Shown here: piece after piece, positions 54,187-62,704 of the stretch
How positions within the stretch are numbered: the stretch's first letter is position 1
Layout: every line of letters begins with the position of its first letter
Assembly: GCF_000427905.1 (NCBI RefSeq)
Contig: NZ_ATYX01000011.1
Coordinates: 1 to 64,000 of the forward strand
Length of the DNA: 64,000 bases
Reading direction: 5' to 3'
Source of the DNA: Thermocrispum agreste DSM 44070
GTDB taxonomy: Bacteria; Actinomycetota; Actinomycetes; Mycobacteriales; Pseudonocardiaceae
Translations under genes and position numbers: made by a program
Notes under the pieces: model-generated
What the model saw: only the letters and a program-made list of their open reading frames with translations
What the model was told of the DNA's origin: nothing
Databases searched by the model: none

Positions 54187-55326
54187 CTACTGCTGCTTTG
54201 TCAGCTCATGCGCGAGGACGTCGGCGAACGTGAACGTCCCGGTTGGTTGGTCGTTCTCGCCCAGCAGGTACAGACGCTTCACCGCGACCAGGATTCCCTC
54301 GGCCACGATGTCCCGGAACGCCGGGTCGGACAGGCGCGCCCGGTCGCGCTCGTTGGTCAGGTAACCGATCTCCACCCTTACCGCCGGGCAGCGGGTCAGC
54401 CGCAGGATCTCCCACGTCTTCGGATGCGTCCGGCAGTCTTTGAAACCCGTGCGGGCCACCAGCTCGCGCTGGATGTAGCCGGCCAGAAGCTCACCGACGG
54501 TCGACGTCGTCCCGTTGCCGGTTCCGAAGTGGAACGTCGCCACTCCCTGAGCCTTCGGCGAGCTGTTCTGGTCGCAGTGCAACGACAAGAACAGGTCCGC
54601 GCCGGCGTCGTTGGCGAACTGGGCGCGCTCCGCGTCCGACGGGCTGTGGTGCGGGCCCCGGGAGATCAACGCCTCCATTCCGGTGGCCTTCATCCTGCCC
54701 TCGAGCCGCCGCGCCAGGTCCCACGCGATGTCGGCCTCGCGCAGCCCTGCCACCTGGACGCCAGGGTCGGCGCCGCCGTGCCCCGGGTCGATGACGATGC
54801 GCTTACCGCGCAAACGCGGGCCCGACTGACGCACCCGCTCCTGCTCCCGCAGCAGCACCGGGCGGCCGCCACGTGCCCGCGGTGACAGCTGATTCAACGC
54901 CCGGACCGTCGCCGCGCCGCAGATACCGTCCGGCACCAGGCCGTAGTCCCGCTGGAAGTTCCGCAGCGCGCGCTCGGTCGCCTTGCCGAAGATGCCGTCC
55001 GGGCGGCCGCTGTCGTAACCCAGCTCGGTCAGGCGCTCCTGCAACGCGAACACGTCATCGCCGTGTACGGGGGCGGACATCAAGTACGCCAGCGGCCGGC
55101 TGCCGAGGTGGAAGCTCGCTCCCCGGAGAGTCCGATACGTGGCCGGACCCACGACTCCATCGGTGATCAGTCCACGTTGCTGCTGAAACGTGCGAACCGC
55201 GTGTTCAACGGCATGGTCGAAAACGTCGCTGGACGAGCCGTCGTCGGCGAGCAGACCCTGCTTGACCAGCAGCGATCTGATCTCTGCGACGTCCGGGCCG
55301 CGATCACCGCGGCGGAGTACTCGCAT
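54187..55326 (-). CDS. cwlM: N-acetylmuramoyl-L-alanine amidase-like protein CwlM
   Basis: The 379-residue protein lacks a signal peptide. It has two peptidoglycan-binding repeats (RRGDRGPDVAEIRSLLVKQG; DDVFALQERLTELGYDSGRP) and a C-terminal amidase-3 domain with zinc ligands (VIDPGHGGADPG, SLHCDQN, VEIGYLTNERD). In M. tuberculosis the cytoplasmic, phosphorylated CwlM activates MurA and also binds MurJ and FhaA; the gene set in this window contains those partners. It converges with the GNAT gene, with the DnaA-box cluster between. Confidence 0.93.
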   Translation of the reverse strand: MRVLRRGDRGPDVAEIRSLLVKQGLLADDGSSSDVFDHAVEHAVRTFQQQRGLITDGVVGPATYRTLRGASFHLGSRPLAYLMSAPVHGDDVFALQERLTELGYDSGRPDGIFGKATERALRNFQRDYGLVPDGICGAATVRALNQLSPRARGGRPVLLREQERVRQSGPRLRGKRIVIDPGHGGADPGVQVAGLREADIAWDLARRLEGRMKATGMEALISRGPHHSPSDAERAQFANDAGADLFLSLHCDQNSSPKAQGVATFHFGTGNGTTSTVGELLAGYIQRELVARTGFKDCRTHPKTWEILRLTRCPAVRVEIGYLTNERDRARLSDPAFRDIVAEGILVAVKRLYLLGENDQPTGTFTFADVLAHELTKQQ

Positions 55327-55383
55327 GCACTCCTCGCACTTGTCTCGTCCTTCACTCAGCCGCCAGCATCACCCGGCGCAGGA

Positions 55384-55410
55384 ATCCCCGGGATGGTTGG
55401 TCCCGGGGAT
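55384..55410. terminator. Hairpin between cwlM and trxA
   Basis: ATCCCCGGGA (55384-55393) and TCCCGGGGAT (55401-55410) form a perfect 10-bp stem with a 7-nt loop, downstream of trxA and upstream of cwlM. No U-tract. Confidence 0.5.
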
Positions 55411-55550
55411 CCCATTGTGCCCTGTGAACTGTCCGTAGGTACGAGTAGGTCGACGGTGTCGGCGGGGCTACCCGTTTGCATGCAGGTCCGCTCGGCAGGG
55501 TGCCACCGGCCGTAACGGGCCCGGTGACGGCTCGCTGACGAAGGCGTGAA

Positions 55551-55880
55551 TCAGCCGATGACGTCGGCGAGATCCTGCAGCAGAGCCGGCTTCGGCTTCG
55601 CACCGACGATCTGCTTCACCGGCTGCCCGTCCTTGAACAGGATCAGCGTCGGAATCGACATGACCTGGTAGTCACGCGCGGTCGACGGGTTGGCGTCGGT
55701 GTCCAGCTTCGCGATCGTCAGCTTGTCCGAGTGCTCGGCGGCGATCTCCTCCAGCACGGGAGCGATCATCTTGCACGGACCGCACCAGTCGGCCCAGAAG
55801 TCCACCAGCACGGGCTTGTCGCTGCCCAGGACCTTGTCCTTGAACGTCGCGTCGGTCACCTCGATGGTCGATCCGGCCAT
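55551..55880 (-). CDS. trxA: Thioredoxin
   Basis: The 109-residue protein has the redox motif WCGPC in [16 protein letters not shown] and the cis-Pro loop [12 protein letters not shown]. It reduces cytosolic disulfides and is recharged by the TrxB encoded upstream. GAGGAG precedes the ATG at 55880; the frame is open further upstream, but that part is not thioredoxin-like. A parS-like site lies between the two genes. Confidence 0.97.
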   Translation of the reverse strand: MAGSTIEVTDATFKDKVLGSDKPVLVDFWADWCGPCKMIAPVLEEIAAEHSDKLTIAKLDTDANPSTARDYQVMSIPTLILFKDGQPVKQIVGAKPKPALLQDLADVIG

Positions 55881-55895
55881 CTCATCTCCTCGAAT

Positions 55896-55911
55896 TGTTT
55901 TACGTGAAACG
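55896..55911. promoter_or_regulatory. parS-like site between trxB and trxA
   Basis: TGTTTTACGTGAAACG matches the consensus at 14 of 16 positions (T for C in the left half). Confidence 0.65.
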
Positions 55912-55930
55912 TTGCGGTCGTGTGGAGCGG

Positions 55931-56923
55931 TCAGGACGAGGCGCCGTAACCACCACCAACCAGTTCCGCGGCTTCCTGGGCCTGAGCGACGTCGCCGTGC
56001 TCGGCGAGCCATCGCTCGGCGTCGATGGCGGCGGCGCAGCCGGACCCCGCGGCCGTGATCGCCTGCCGATACGTGTGGTCGACCAGGTCACCGCACGCGA
56101 ACACGCCGTCCAGAGTCGTGTAGCTGCTCCGGCCCTTGGTCAGGACGTAGCCCTGCTCGTCGAGATCGACCTGGCCACGCACCAGTTCGCTGCGCGGGTC
56201 GTGCCCGATCGCGACGAAGAACCCGGTCACGTCCAGCGTCGATTCCTCACCGGTGACCGTGTCCTGCACCTTCAGCCCGGTCACCTTGTCCTCGCCGAGT
56301 ACCTCGGTGACCCGGGTGTTCAGCCGCCACCGGATCTTCTCGTTCGCACGCGCCCGCTCCAGCATGATCTTCGAGGCGCGGAACTCCTCACGACGGTGCA
56401 CGATGGTCACCGAGCGGGCGAACTTGGTCAGGAACGTCGCCTCCTCCATGGCCGAGTCCCCGCCGCCCACGACGGCGATGTCCTGGTCACGGAAGAAGAA
56501 CCCGTCACAGGTGGCACAGGACGAGACACCGCGGCCCAGCAGCTCCTGCTCGCCGGGGACGTGCAGGTAGCGCGGGGCCGCACCCATCGCCAGAATCACC
56601 GCCTTGGCGGCGTACCGCTGACCGTTCACCGTGGCGTACTTGATGTCGCCGGTCAGCTCCAGCTCCTCCACGTCCTCGGTACGTAGCTCGGCGCCGAACT
56701 TCTCCGCCTGCGCCCGCATCTGCTGCATCAGGTCCGGCCCCATGATGCCGTCCGGGAAGCCCGGATAGTTCTCCACGTCGGTGGTCGTCATCAGGGCACC
56801 ACCGAACTGCGTGCCCTCGAACACCAGCGGCTCCAGCTGAGCCCGCGCCGCGTACAAGGCGGCGGTGTACCCAGCGGGCCCCGAACCCACGATGATCAGG
56901 TTCCGAACCTGTTCCGATGCCAC
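55931..56923 (-). CDS. trxB: Thioredoxin reductase (NADPH)
   Basis: The 330-residue flavoprotein has the FAD fold ([19 protein letters not shown]), the redox-active pair CATCDG, and the NADPH fold ([18 protein letters not shown]). It passes electrons from NADPH to thioredoxin. trxB-trxA is the order next to cwlM and sigM in mycobacteria, where thiol stress controls it. The 222 bp upstream (56924-57145) hold no gene. Confidence 0.97.
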   Translation of the reverse strand: MASEQVRNLIIVGSGPAGYTAALYAARAQLEPLVFEGTQFGGALMTTTDVENYPGFPDGIMGPDLMQQMRAQAEKFGAELRTEDVEELELTGDIKYATVNGQRYAAKAVILAMGAAPRYLHVPGEQELLGRGVSSCATCDGFFFRDQDIAVVGGGDSAMEEATFLTKFARSVTIVHRREEFRASKIMLERARANEKIRWRLNTRVTEVLGEDKVTGLKVQDTVTGEESTLDVTGFFVAIGHDPRSELVRGQVDLDEQGYVLTKGRSSYTTLDGVFACGDLVDHTYRQAITAAGSGCAAAIDAERWLAEHGDVAQAQEAAELVGGGYGASS

Positions 56924-57145
56924 ACGAACCTCCGCTCGGCCCGCTCGCTCCTGTCAGCCGGCCATTGTCATCTATCGACCTCAACACGATCGTAGGCGGC
57001 GGTGTTCCCGCGCTGGGGCGGTGCGCGCCACACCCGCCCGAACGCACACGCCACAGCGACCCCGCGAACGGCACCGGCTGTTCAGATGACGGAACACCAG
57101 CCACCCGTACCGCTCGCGGTTCGCGGTGACCGTCATGTACGGGCA

Positions 57146-57170
57146 AAGAAAAAGGCCGCCGCAGCGGCCA
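57146..57170 (-). terminator. Intrinsic terminator of the sigM operon
   Basis: On the minus strand GGCCGC-TGCG-GCGGCC (57155-57170) is followed by TTTTTCTTT, a classical rho-independent terminator. It stands 53 bp after the anti-sigma stop codon. Confidence 0.85.
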
Positions 57171-57191
57171 TGGGCAAAGGAAGGGGCCAGT

Positions 57192-57222
57192 AGCGAGCGG
57201 ACCCGTGTCCGGGCCGCTCGCT
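57192..57222 (-). terminator. Stem-loop directly after the anti-sigma stop codon
   Basis: AGCGAGCGG (57192-57200) pairs with CCGCTCGCT (57214-57222), with an inner CCCG/CGGG and a TGTC loop. It abuts the stop codon at 57223 and precedes the U-rich terminator, as a protective or first terminator hairpin. Confidence 0.6.
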
Positions 57223-58065
57223 CTATCGGCCGAACTCCTTGTCCAGGTACACCTCTCCGGGGTTGCTCCCACTGCAGTCCGGCGACACCGCGACGATGCG
57301 ATACCGCGCCAGCTCACCGGTGGTCAACACCACGAGGACGGCGTCCTGGCCGTCCACCTTGCCAGGTTTCACCCCGATGGGCTGCCCCGTCACCGGGATG
57401 TCGTTGGCCTTCAGGCACGCCTCCAGCTGCTCCCGGCTGCCGAGCGGGCCGTAGTCCTGCACACCCTGGATGTCGCCGAACGCCGCGGCCGGGTTCCCCG
57501 GATCGACCACCACACCCTGGTTCGACGGCGCCCCCGTGTCGGGACTCCCCCCGGCCATCGGGCTACCGGTGGTCGTGGTCCCCGGGCTGATCAGTGCGAT
57601 CGCGGCCACCGCCGCGGCCGCGGTCAGCAGCCCGGCGCTCCAGCCCATCACCCGGTTGCGCCGCCGACGAGCCGCGGCCAGATCCACCACCGGCGCCAGC
57701 CGCTCCTGCTCGGCGTGCGGCTGCTCGACCGCATCCGTTGCCGTGCTGCCCTGCTGTTCCGCTTGCTGCGACGACAGTGCCTGCTGGGACTGTCCGGCGC
57801 GGGCCGCCTCGGCTGCCAGTGCCGCGTCGATACGGGCGGCGACCTCGGCAGGCATCGGCGGGGCGGGAGCCTGCGCCAGGTCGGCGAGAGCCTCCTGCGT
57901 GCGGTCCAGCGCGGCCAGCACCGCCATCGCCTCCGGATCCTTGCGGACCAGTGGCCACAACCGTTCTGCCTGCGCTTCGTCGACGGCGCCAGCGTGCAGG
58001 TCGGCTAGCAGATCGACAGACCACGGTGGACCGCCCGGCCCCCCTGGCTTGCCCATCTCGGTCAT
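57223..58065 (-). CDS. Anti-sigma factor of SigM (Rv3912-like), membrane-anchored
   Basis: The 280-residue protein has a cytoplasmic helical domain (about residues 14-85: LLADLHAGAVDEAQAERLWP, AALDRTQEALADLAQ), a transmembrane helix (VMGWSAGLLTAAAAVAAIAL, about 138-158) and an extracytoplasmic domain. It lacks a clear zinc-binding HxxxCxxC motif. It overlaps sigM by 4 bp (ATGA), the usual arrangement for an ECF sigma factor and its membrane inhibitor. The homologue in M. tuberculosis regulates SigM. Confidence 0.88.
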   Translation of the reverse strand: MTEMGKPGGPGGPPWSVDLLADLHAGAVDEAQAERLWPLVRKDPEAMAVLAALDRTQEALADLAQAPAPPMPAEVAARIDAALAAEAARAGQSQQALSSQQAEQQGSTATDAVEQPHAEQERLAPVVDLAAARRRRNRVMGWSAGLLTAAAAVAAIALISPGTTTTGSPMAGGSPDTGAPSNQGVVVDPGNPAAAFGDIQGVQDYGPLGSREQLEACLKANDIPVTGQPIGVKPGKVDGQDAVLVVLTTGELARYRIVAVSPDCSGSNPGEVYLDKEFGR

Positions 58066-58718
58066 CGTCCCTCCCTCTCGCGTGGCGCGTCCTGTCGGCT
58101 GCCACGTGCAGTGCCGGACGCGGCACCGCGCTTGCTATCGGAAATTGGGACGTTCGCATTTGCATCGGGGTTCCGCAGATGGCCCAGAACCTTTGCCAGT
58201 TTCGCGCGACCTCGCGCACACCGGCTCTTCACCGTGCCCTCCGCGATGCCCAGCATCTGCGCGGTCTCCGACACCGAGTACCCCTCGACGTCGACCAGCA
58301 CGATCGGAATGCGCTGCTCCTCAGGCAACTGGCGCAACGCGTGCTCGATCAGCATCCTGGTTTCCCGCTGTGCCATCGAGTCACCGGGAGCCGCCGGCTC
58401 GCGGTACTCGTCGGTCTCCGGCAACGGCACGGTCGGTCGGGCCTGGCGCTTGCGAATCCGGTCCAGGCAGGCGTTCACCACGATCCGGTGCAACCACGTG
58501 CTGACCTGGGACTCCGCGCGGAAGTTGGCCGCGGCCCGGTAGGCGGAGATGAACGCGTCCTGCAACGCGTCCGCGGCTTCTTCCTGATCACGCATGGTGC
58601 GCAAGGCGACCGCCCACATCCGGTCCCGATGGCGCCGGACGATCTCGCTGAACGCATGCGGGTCCCCAGCCGCATGCGCGCGAATGAGGTCCTCATCCGT
58701 TGGTGCTGCTGCGGTCAC
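58062..58718 (-). CDS. sigM: ECF RNA polymerase sigma factor SigM
   Basis: The 218-residue ECF sigma factor has region 2 (ALRTMRDQEEAADALQDAFI, then VSTWLHRIVVNACLDRIRK) and region 4 (LPEEQRIPIVLVDVEGYS, VSETAQMLGIAEGTVKSRCA). Both cover the -10 and -35 recognition helices. It directs a subset of surface or stress genes in mycobacteria. A TAGTCT -10 box lies 7 nt before the GTG, so the mRNA is probably leaderless. Confidence 0.95.
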   Translation of the reverse strand: MTAAAPTDEDLIRAHAAGDPHAFSEIVRRHRDRMWAVALRTMRDQEEAADALQDAFISAYRAAANFRAESQVSTWLHRIVVNACLDRIRKRQARPTVPLPETDEYREPAAPGDSMAQRETRMLIEHALRQLPEEQRIPIVLVDVEGYSVSETAQMLGIAEGTVKSRCARGRAKLAKVLGHLRNPDANANVPISDSKRGAASGTARGSRQDAPREREGR

Positions 58719-58725
58719 TCGCCAG

Positions 58726-58731
58726 AGACTA
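58726..58731 (-). promoter_or_regulatory. Putative leaderless -10 box of sigM
   Basis: TAGTCT on the minus strand is 7 nt before the GTG at 58718; no Shine-Dalgarno is seen. Confidence 0.45.
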
Positions 58732-58761
58732 CCCGGCCCGTGCTCGTCCGTGCGCGGCTCG

Positions 58762-60348
58762 TCACGGCTGGGCAGCCGGGAAGAACTTCAGCTCGCCGAT
58801 GCTGGTGGCGAACGCGCCCTCGTCCCCGCCGAGCTTGGTGATCCACACGATCACGTGCGACGTCTTCGTCGGCTTGGCCAAGGTCAACTCCACCTTGTCC
58901 CCGGACACCTCGGTCTCCTTGACCACCACCCGGGCGTCGTCCAGGAACGGGTTCGGATTGTCCGCCACCCGCACCTCGACCTTGCTGCCCTTGGTCGCCC
59001 GGTGGATCACCACCTTGGCCAGGTCGATCGGCTTGTCGAAGCTCACCGACAGGCCGACACCGGACTTCAGCGCGGGGAGCTGCTGCTTGTAGACGTCGGT
59101 CTTCCACAGCGTCGACGGGTCACCGTCGATCGCCTTCGGCGCCCGGTCGACCGAGTCCCCGGTGCCTTCCGGGTTGTAGACCTGGACCTGCGACGGGGTG
59201 ACCGCGGCCGCGGCCACCTGCTTCTCCTTGTCCTTCTTGTCCTTCTGGCCTCTCTTGCCCGAGCTTTCCGCGACGTTGACCTCCGGGCCGGTGGCGCCGT
59301 CGTCGGTCTCGAAGAAGCTGATCAACGACAAGCCGACCCAGGCGATGATCGCCACCGCGGCCACCACCAGCAGCGTCGCGCCCAGCGCCACCTTCCGCCG
59401 GCGGGCCGGATCGTTGGTCGGACGCTGGGTCGTCCAGATCCCGCCGTCCGGATCCTGGTGGCTGTCCGGCGGCAGCTGACCGCTCTGGATCAGCTCGTCC
59501 CGCTCGGCCACCTCGGCGGCCTGCCGCAGCACCCGCAAGAACGCCGCACTGGTGCGGATACCGCCCTCGCCGCCGTCCGCCAACGTGTGCGTGGCCAGCG
59601 CCGACAGCTCCTGCGGCACCCAGGCGTTGATCGACCGCGGCGGAACCACCCGCCCGTTCGGCCCCTGCGGAGCGGGCTGCATGATCCCCGGCCCGCCGGG
59701 CAGCGGCCACCGAGCGGTCAGCAGCAGGTACAGCAGCGCACCGAGGGCGCGGACGTCGTGCCGTAACGTCGCCTGCGGCATCGGACCCGCAAAAGCCAGC
59801 CGCAGCACACCGTCCGGGCCCACCCGGATCCGCTGCGGATGATCGATGCCCAGGACAAGACCGTGGTTGTGCGCCTGCTCGACGGCGTCCACCAGCTGCT
59901 CCAGCATGCGGCACGCCGCCGCGGGCGTGACCGGGCCGTCGGCGATCACGTCGATCAGGTCGGTGCCCTTGCTCCACTCCGACACCACGATGCCGAGCAG
60001 CCCCTCCCCCGCGGAGATGCCGCTGCCGAGGCTGAGCACGTCCAGCACCCGCGCCACCGCCGGGTGGTTGAACTGCGCGGCATGCGCCGCCCGCTCGAGC
60101 GTGCGCCGCGCGGCACGAGCGGCCTCGGCGTCCGCCGGGTCCCCGACCAGCAAGGTCAGGGCGACGTCGCGGCGCAGCTGGCCGTCGCGAGCCCGCCAGA
60201 AATGCGCCCCCGCGCGCTGGTCGATGCCGAGCTGGGCGAGAAGGCGGTAACGGCCGTCACCGACGACGCCACCCGGCGCCAACGAACCGCTCCGGGTCCG
60301 AACGCTCGTCCCCGGCGCAGCTTCAACGTGCTCGGTCCGCCTGTTCAC
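58762..60348 (-). CDS. MurJ-associated pseudokinase with extracytoplasmic domain, separate from murJ
   Basis: The 528-residue protein has a kinase-like domain (about residues 33-290) lacking key residues: VALTLLV where VAIK Lys is expected, and no HRD Asp (HGLVLGIDHPQRIRVG). A transmembrane helix (VALGATLLVVAAVAIIAWVG) follows, then an extracytoplasmic discoidin-like beta domain (AIDGDPSTLWKTD, KPIDLAKVVIHRA). In M. tuberculosis the same parts form the C-terminus of MurJ (Rv3910), which FhaA binds once phosphorylated. Here they are an independent gene, 129 bp downstream of murJ, so the interaction may occur between two chains. GTG start with GGCGAGG upstream. Confidence 0.88.
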   Translation of the reverse strand: MNRRTEHVEAAPGTSVRTRSGSLAPGGVVGDGRYRLLAQLGIDQRAGAHFWRARDGQLRRDVALTLLVGDPADAEAARAARRTLERAAHAAQFNHPAVARVLDVLSLGSGISAGEGLLGIVVSEWSKGTDLIDVIADGPVTPAAACRMLEQLVDAVEQAHNHGLVLGIDHPQRIRVGPDGVLRLAFAGPMPQATLRHDVRALGALLYLLLTARWPLPGGPGIMQPAPQGPNGRVVPPRSINAWVPQELSALATHTLADGGEGGIRTSAAFLRVLRQAAEVAERDELIQSGQLPPDSHQDPDGGIWTTQRPTNDPARRRKVALGATLLVVAAVAIIAWVGLSLISFFETDDGATGPEVNVAESSGKRGQKDKKDKEKQVAAAAVTPSQVQVYNPEGTGDSVDRAPKAIDGDPSTLWKTDVYKQQLPALKSGVGLSVSFDKPIDLAKVVIHRATKGSKVEVRVADNPNPFLDDARVVVKETEVSGDKVELTLAKPTKTSHVIVWITKLGGDEGAFATSIGELKFFPAAQP

Positions 60349-60477
60349 CCTCGCCGACTACCTCCCACACCTGCGACACAGCCCATTTTCCACCGACATT
60401 ACCTATTTCGCGACGACCTTCAGTCGGGTAGACGCTGTGGCGCGGGCCGAGGTTGTCGCAGGGTGCCGCGAACTCGG

Positions 60478-62673
60478 TCACTTCTTCAGCACTTTGCTGC
60501 GCAGCGCATTGAGCCGTGTGGTGATCGGCTTGAGTTCGTCCACCTTGAGCAGCGCCAGCACGCCGAGGGTGACACCGAAACCGACCGCCGACTGCACGAA
60601 CAACTTCAGCCACGCGGTCAGCGTCACGGGCAGCCAATCGGGAATCAGCCATCCGGCGCCGAACGCGGCCAGCGCCCCGATGATGCTGGCGAACGACGTG
60701 AACAGGATGACTCCGAGCACCCGCTTGCTGCGCAGGTTGCCCAGCCGCACCCACAGCCACATCTGGCCGAGCACCGCGCCGACCAGGAAGGTCAGCGAGT
60801 TCACCAGCATCGCGCCGAGCACGATCTGGTGGCTTTCCAGCAGCACCGGGCACAGGTACAGCAGCGGCACCTTGACCACCGTCATCACCAGCATGATCAG
60901 CGTCGGGGTGCGCGCGTCCTTCATCGCGTAGAAGACCCGCAGCTGCAGCATCACCAGCGCGTAGGGCAGCAGGCCGAACGCGCCGATGCCCAACGCCTCA
61001 CCCAGCCGCTCGGCACCGTCGCCGGCACCGCCCCGGCCGAGCGAGAACAGCGCGACACCGATCGAGCTGCCGACGACGGTCATCACCGCGGCGATCGGCA
61101 GCAGCGCCACCGTGGTGATCCGCGACGCATACGACAGGTCGCTGATCAGCTTCTTGATGTTGCCGTCCGCGGCGGCCCGGGACATGCGCGGCATGATCGC
61201 GGTCAGCAGCGACACCCCGATGACGCCGTACGGCAGCTGGAACAGCAGCCACGCGTTGTAGTACGCGGTCATGCCGCCGGCATCGCCCGCGGTCAGCACC
61301 CGGGTGGTGACCATGTAGCCGATCTGGCTGATCGCGACGTAGGCGACGATCCACAGGGCCAGCCCGCCGAACTCACGCATCCGGTGATCGATGCCCCAGT
61401 TCCACTTCGGGCGGAACCCGGTGCGCAGCAGCGGCGGCACCAGCATGGCGGCCTGCGCCACGATGCCCAGCGTCACGCCGACGCCCAGCACCAGGAGCTT
61501 GATGTCGCCCATCCGCACCGGGTCGAGCGAGATCTCCCCCGGCACCATGGCGAACACCAGGATGGTGGCGATCACCACGAGGTTGTTCACCACCGGCGCC
61601 CACGCGGGCGGCCCGAAGATCTGCTTGGCGTTCAGGATCGCCATCAGCAGCGCGAAAATGCCGTAGAACAGGATCTGCGGCAGCAGCAGGTAGGCGAACG
61701 CGGTGGTCAGCTCGGGGTTGGCCTGATTGGTCGAACTGTCCACGTACAGCGCGGTGAACCACGGCGCGGCCAGCACGGCGACGACGGTCGCGCCGCCCAG
61801 CAGCGTCAACGCCATGGTGAGCAGGCGCTGGGTATAAGCTTCCCCGCCATCCGGGTCGTCCTGCGCCCGCACCAGCAACGGCACCACCACGCTGGCGAGC
61901 ACCCCGCCGAGCAGCAGCTCGTAGACGATGTTCGGCAGCGTGTTGGCCACGTTGAACGAGTCGTTGACCACGCCGATGCCGACCACCCAGACCAGCATGA
62001 TCTTCCACAGGAAGCCGGTGATCCGGCTGGTCAGTGACGCGATCGCGATCTTGCCGGTGGACCGGGCCAGCGACGGTTCCTTCTCGACCGCCGCGATCAG
62101 GCCGGTTTCCGGGCCGGCGTCGACCGAACGCAGGAAGCCGGTCTGGCTGGCCGCGCTGATGCGCGGCAGCATCGTGGTCACCTCGAACGGCCGCAGCTCG
62201 TCCGGATCGGTGGTCGGCCACTGCGGACCGGCGGCCAGCCGTTGCGTTCGCTGCGGCGGCCGCAGCGGAGGTCGTCCGCCACGGCCAGGAGGACCACCGG
62301 GCACACGCCGCTGTGCCGGCTGGCCACCACTGCCTGCCGGGCGCGGCGGCTGACCAGCGGCCGGCTGCCGCCGTGGTGGCACGCCTCGACCGGCCGGGCC
62401 TCGACGGGGAGGCTGCCCGGAAGCCGGCGGCATCCGCCTGCGGACCGGCCGGGTGCCTTCTTCGTCGGGCGACACCGGTCGCGGCGGCTGCGGTACGTCA
62501 CCCCGTCCACCGGGCCGCGGTGCGACCGGCGTGCCGTCTTGCCTCGTCACCGGGGGTGGCGGGGGTTCGCTGGGACGCCCGTAGCGCGGGTCGCGCGGAT
62601 CGCGCGGCGGCTGCTGACGGGGCGGCTGGCCGCCTGGTGGCGGCCGCGAGTGCCGGGGCGGCGGTGGGTTCAC
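60478..62673 (-). CDS. murJ: Lipid II flippase MurJ (MviN)
   Basis: The 731-residue protein has a 165-residue proline/arginine-rich disordered N-terminus and then about 14 transmembrane helices of the MOP fold: NVANTLPNIVYELLLGGVLA, FYAMKDARTPTLIML and related segments. It flips lipid II for wall synthesis. The protein ends after the membrane domain (RLNALRSKVLKK), without the fused pseudokinase of the mycobacterial protein. The disordered N-terminus may be a phosphorylation or partner-binding region. GTG start; 31 bp after the preceding gene. Confidence 0.93.
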   Translation of the reverse strand: MNPPPPRHSRPPPGGQPPRQQPPRDPRDPRYGRPSEPPPPPVTRQDGTPVAPRPGGRGDVPQPPRPVSPDEEGTRPVRRRMPPASGQPPRRGPAGRGVPPRRQPAAGQPPRPAGSGGQPAQRRVPGGPPGRGGRPPLRPPQRTQRLAAGPQWPTTDPDELRPFEVTTMLPRISAASQTGFLRSVDAGPETGLIAAVEKEPSLARSTGKIAIASLTSRITGFLWKIMLVWVVGIGVVNDSFNVANTLPNIVYELLLGGVLASVVVPLLVRAQDDPDGGEAYTQRLLTMALTLLGGATVVAVLAAPWFTALYVDSSTNQANPELTTAFAYLLLPQILFYGIFALLMAILNAKQIFGPPAWAPVVNNLVVIATILVFAMVPGEISLDPVRMGDIKLLVLGVGVTLGIVAQAAMLVPPLLRTGFRPKWNWGIDHRMREFGGLALWIVAYVAISQIGYMVTTRVLTAGDAGGMTAYYNAWLLFQLPYGVIGVSLLTAIMPRMSRAAADGNIKKLISDLSYASRITTVALLPIAAVMTVVGSSIGVALFSLGRGGAGDGAERLGEALGIGAFGLLPYALVMLQLRVFYAMKDARTPTLIMLVMTVVKVPLLYLCPVLLESHQIVLGAMLVNSLTFLVGAVLGQMWLWVRLGNLRSKRVLGVILFTSFASIIGALAAFGAGWLIPDWLPVTLTAWLKLFVQSAVGFGVTLGVLALLKVDELKPITTRLNALRSKVLKK

Positions 62674-62704
62674 TCGATCGACTCGTCCTTGCTCGGGTAT
62701 CGGT

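Noticed and set aside
59839-62037. Long plus-strand open frame opposite murJ and the pseudokinase (about 732 codons)
   Set aside because: His/Gln/Arg-rich shadow of conserved membrane-protein codons; no ribosome site and no recognisable motif.
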